Assembly: GCF_008630915.1 (NCBI RefSeq)
Contig: NZ_CP043909.1
Location: forward strand, 930,001-994,000
Direction of reading: 5' to 3'
Source of the DNA: Acinetobacter suaedae
GTDB lineage: Bacteria > Pseudomonadota > Gammaproteobacteria > Pseudomonadales > Moraxellaceae
DNA: 64,000 nt
Position 1 is the first letter of the stretch, and each line of letters starts with the position of its first letter. The notes beneath the pieces are model-generated. The model was given only the letters and a program-made list of their open reading frames with translations. It had not been told where the DNA came from and did no database searches. Below, piece by piece: positions 62,364-64,000 of this stretch. The position numbers and the translations under genes are program-made.

Positions 62364-63218
62364 ATGGGTTTTCGGATGAATATTGATTCTGCTGGTGAAA
62401 TACAGGCACAGCATTTACATCGCTCTCTAGTCAGATTGGCCTTAGCTGATATGGCTCGTGATTATCTGTGCATTCGAGCGAAAAATCAGCATGGACTTTC
62501 AAATATTCAAGTGAATCAGTTGCACATGGGGATAATTTTGTATGGGCAACAACAAATAAAGCTGTATAGCCAGCAGGTGAACCTTAGTGCAGGTGATCTG
62601 TTTATTATCAAGCCAGATACAGTGGCTGATACAGTCAATATACCGGACCCGGAAACAGGCGAATATTTGACGATTCTGTTACCTATGTGTGAAGAGGTCA
62701 TTCTCGCTGCGCAAATGATTTGGGCTAAACCAGTTACCGATAAAACCGATACGATTCTCCATTTTTCAATTAATGATTTTTCTCCCCATTTGCATGAGTG
62801 GCAAGCTGCTTTATTTGAGCAAGATCTAGTAAAAGCACGTTTATGTATAGCGGCAATACTGGTGCAGCTATGCCAGCAGCAGTGTTCAGATGTACTTATT
62901 GTTCCTCCTCCAAAACTCTCCCAACAGATTTACCAGTGGGTATTCGAACATCCACAGCATCAATGGCAATCTAGTGAAATTGAAGCTCGCTTAGGGGTAA
63001 GTAGTGCCACATTACGCCGTAAACTTAGTCAGGAACACAGCTCTTTAAGAGAAATTATCACTCATGCGCGTCTCGCCTATGCATTGGAACTGTTATATAC
63101 AAACAAGTTACCAATGAAGACCATTGCAGCACGATCAGGCTATCAATCGGTTGCGACCTTTCGAGAGCGCTTTATACGGCGTTATGAGGTTGATCCTGCT
63201 ATTTTATCTTTGTATTAA
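62364..63218 (+). CDS. AraC-family transcriptional regulator (cupin type)
   Basis: A 284-residue regulator: an N-terminal cupin-like ligand domain (about 25-110; VNLSAGDLFIIKPDTVADT) and a C-terminal double helix-turn-helix (about 190-280; EIEARLGVSSATLRRKL and MKTIAARSGYQSVATFRERF). A second ATG at 62376 is an alternative start; the first ATG abuts the etf terminator stem. It probably controls the secreted hydrolase gene 90 bases downstream. The inducer is unknown. Confidence 0.82.
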   Translation: MGFRMNIDSAGEIQAQHLHRSLVRLALADMARDYLCIRAKNQHGLSNIQVNQLHMGIILYGQQQIKLYSQQVNLSAGDLFIIKPDTVADTVNIPDPETGEYLTILLPMCEEVILAAQMIWAKPVTDKTDTILHFSINDFSPHLHEWQAALFEQDLVKARLCIAAILVQLCQQQCSDVLIVPPPKLSQQIYQWVFEHPQHQWQSSEIEARLGVSSATLRRKLSQEHSSLREIITHARLAYALELLYTNKLPMKTIAARSGYQSVATFRERFIRRYEVDPAILSLY

Positions 63219-63308
63219 GCTAAATTGAGCGATTCACGTCGATGATTGAGCGATTTTGATCACTAAAAATAGTTAGATTGAAAACAATCTAATATCGAGG
63301 TGATAAAT

Positions 63309-64000
63309 ATGAAATTATTGAAGCCAATCTTGATTGCATTACTTTTTAGTGCCGTTACAGTACATGCGGAATCTAGCTCACAGCTAAAGCAGGTGCCAGG
63401 TTATTTCTTACAACCGATTGGCAATTTGAAAGTCACAGCTCTATTTGATGGTGAGTTTGGCTTGCCCCGTAGTGATTTACTAGGAATTTCATCAGAAAAA
63501 GCCAATCAGTTATTTGCAGAAAGTTTTGTGCCTGTCGATGAGCATAATCAGATTGTGACCAATTTTTCCGCTTATCTGGTGCAAACCCCGACTCAGAACA
63601 TTTTAATTGATGCAGGCACTGCAAAATGTTTTGGTCCAAGCTTGGGTCATGTCCCTGAAAATTTAAAAAAGGCCGGTGTACAACCTAATCAGATTGATAC
63701 GGTTTTAATTACCCATGCTCATCCTGATCATTTATGTGGAATTAGCTTAGATGGAAAAATGCTTTATCCTAATGCCAAAGTCTATCTGGCTAAAGAAGAT
63801 GTGGATTACTGGACATCTACCCGAAATGAAGCAAAAGCTAGTAACTTCTTTAAACCTTTATTCAAAATGACGCGAGATGCATTAAAACCTTATCAGCAAG
63901 CAGGGCAATTGGTTGCTTTTAGTAAAGCTTCTTTTAATGTACCGAATGTGCAATTGATTACAACACATGGTCATACTGAAGGTCATTCTTCTTATCTGGT
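63309..64000 (+). CDS. Secreted metallo-beta-lactamase-fold hydrolase (cut by window end)
   Basis: Begins with a signal peptide (MKLLKPILIALLFSAVTVHA, then ESS) and stays open to the last base of the window; about 230 codons are visible. The zinc motif THAHPDHLCG and the later THGHTEGHSSYL give the HxHxDH and His ligands of the fold. This set is common to lactonases, esterases and other periplasmic MBL enzymes. The substrate is unknown; a lactonase or quorum-quenching role is only one possibility. It follows the AraC-type regulator and a 90-base spacer. Confidence 0.85.
   Translation, partial: MKLLKPILIALLFSAVTVHAESSSQLKQVPGYFLQPIGNLKVTALFDGEFGLPRSDLLGISSEKANQLFAESFVPVDEHNQIVTNFSAYLVQTPTQNILIDAGTAKCFGPSLGHVPENLKKAGVQPNQIDTVLITHAHPDHLCGISLDGKMLYPNAKVYLAKEDVDYWTSTRNEAKASNFFKPLFKMTRDALKPYQQAGQLVAFSKASFNVPNVQLITTHGHTEGHSSYL

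Overview
The window is chromosomal DNA of an Acinetobacter-like gammaproteobacterium. Three things suggest this: low G+C with A+T-rich spacers, the characteristic Acinetobacter gene order of the type VI secretion (T6SS) locus (tagX...tssL-tssK-tssA-tssH divergent from asaA-tssB-tssC-hcp-tssE-tssF-tssG-x-tssM-tagF-tagN), and familiar housekeeping neighbourhoods (lptM-lysA-dapF, xerC, etfBA, metH, radA). No tRNA, rRNA, CRISPR array, prophage or insertion sequence was recognised.

1-23960: a complete-looking T6SS main cluster made of two divergent transcription units around an A+T-rich control region (7713-8089). It encodes the sheath (TssB/C), tube (Hcp), baseplate (TssA/E/F/G/K), membrane complex (TssL/M), recycling ATPase (TssH/ClpV), a peptidoglycan hydrolase (TagX), a peptidoglycan-binding OmpA-like protein (TagN) and the regulator TagF. 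Neither TssJ nor VgrG is present. The right end carries an A+T-rich cargo module: an extended PAAR protein, a Tae4-type amidase effector, a Tai4-type immunity protein and decayed remnants.

23989-33716: small-molecule and metal transport. This holds modABC (molybdate), an RcnR/DmeR-type repressor divergent from a DmeF-type Co/Ni efflux pump with a recognisable operator, chrB-chrA (chromate) and tauABCD (taurine as sulfur source).

33717-39188: an AraC-type regulator divergent from a ceramidase-like hydrolase, a lactone-oxidase-type FAD enzyme and a PLP fold-type III aldolase-like protein. I read this as a compact sphingolipid degradation cluster (inference).

39243-44167: universal stress protein, small unknowns, a second peptide deformylase, a DUF559 nuclease-like protein, and an AAA_13 (PrrC/RloC-like) ATPase gene bracketed by inverted palindromic repeats. 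The last is a possible mobile defence cassette.

44314-55162: metH, a pitA-type phosphate transporter preceded by a good Pho box, a candidate small RNA, a Tim44-like protein, radA and an alanine/sodium symporter.

55463-64000: lptM-lysA-dapF, an alpha/beta hydrolase, a LysE exporter, xerC, etfBA, and an AraC regulator followed by a secreted metallo-beta-lactamase-fold hydrolase cut by the window end.
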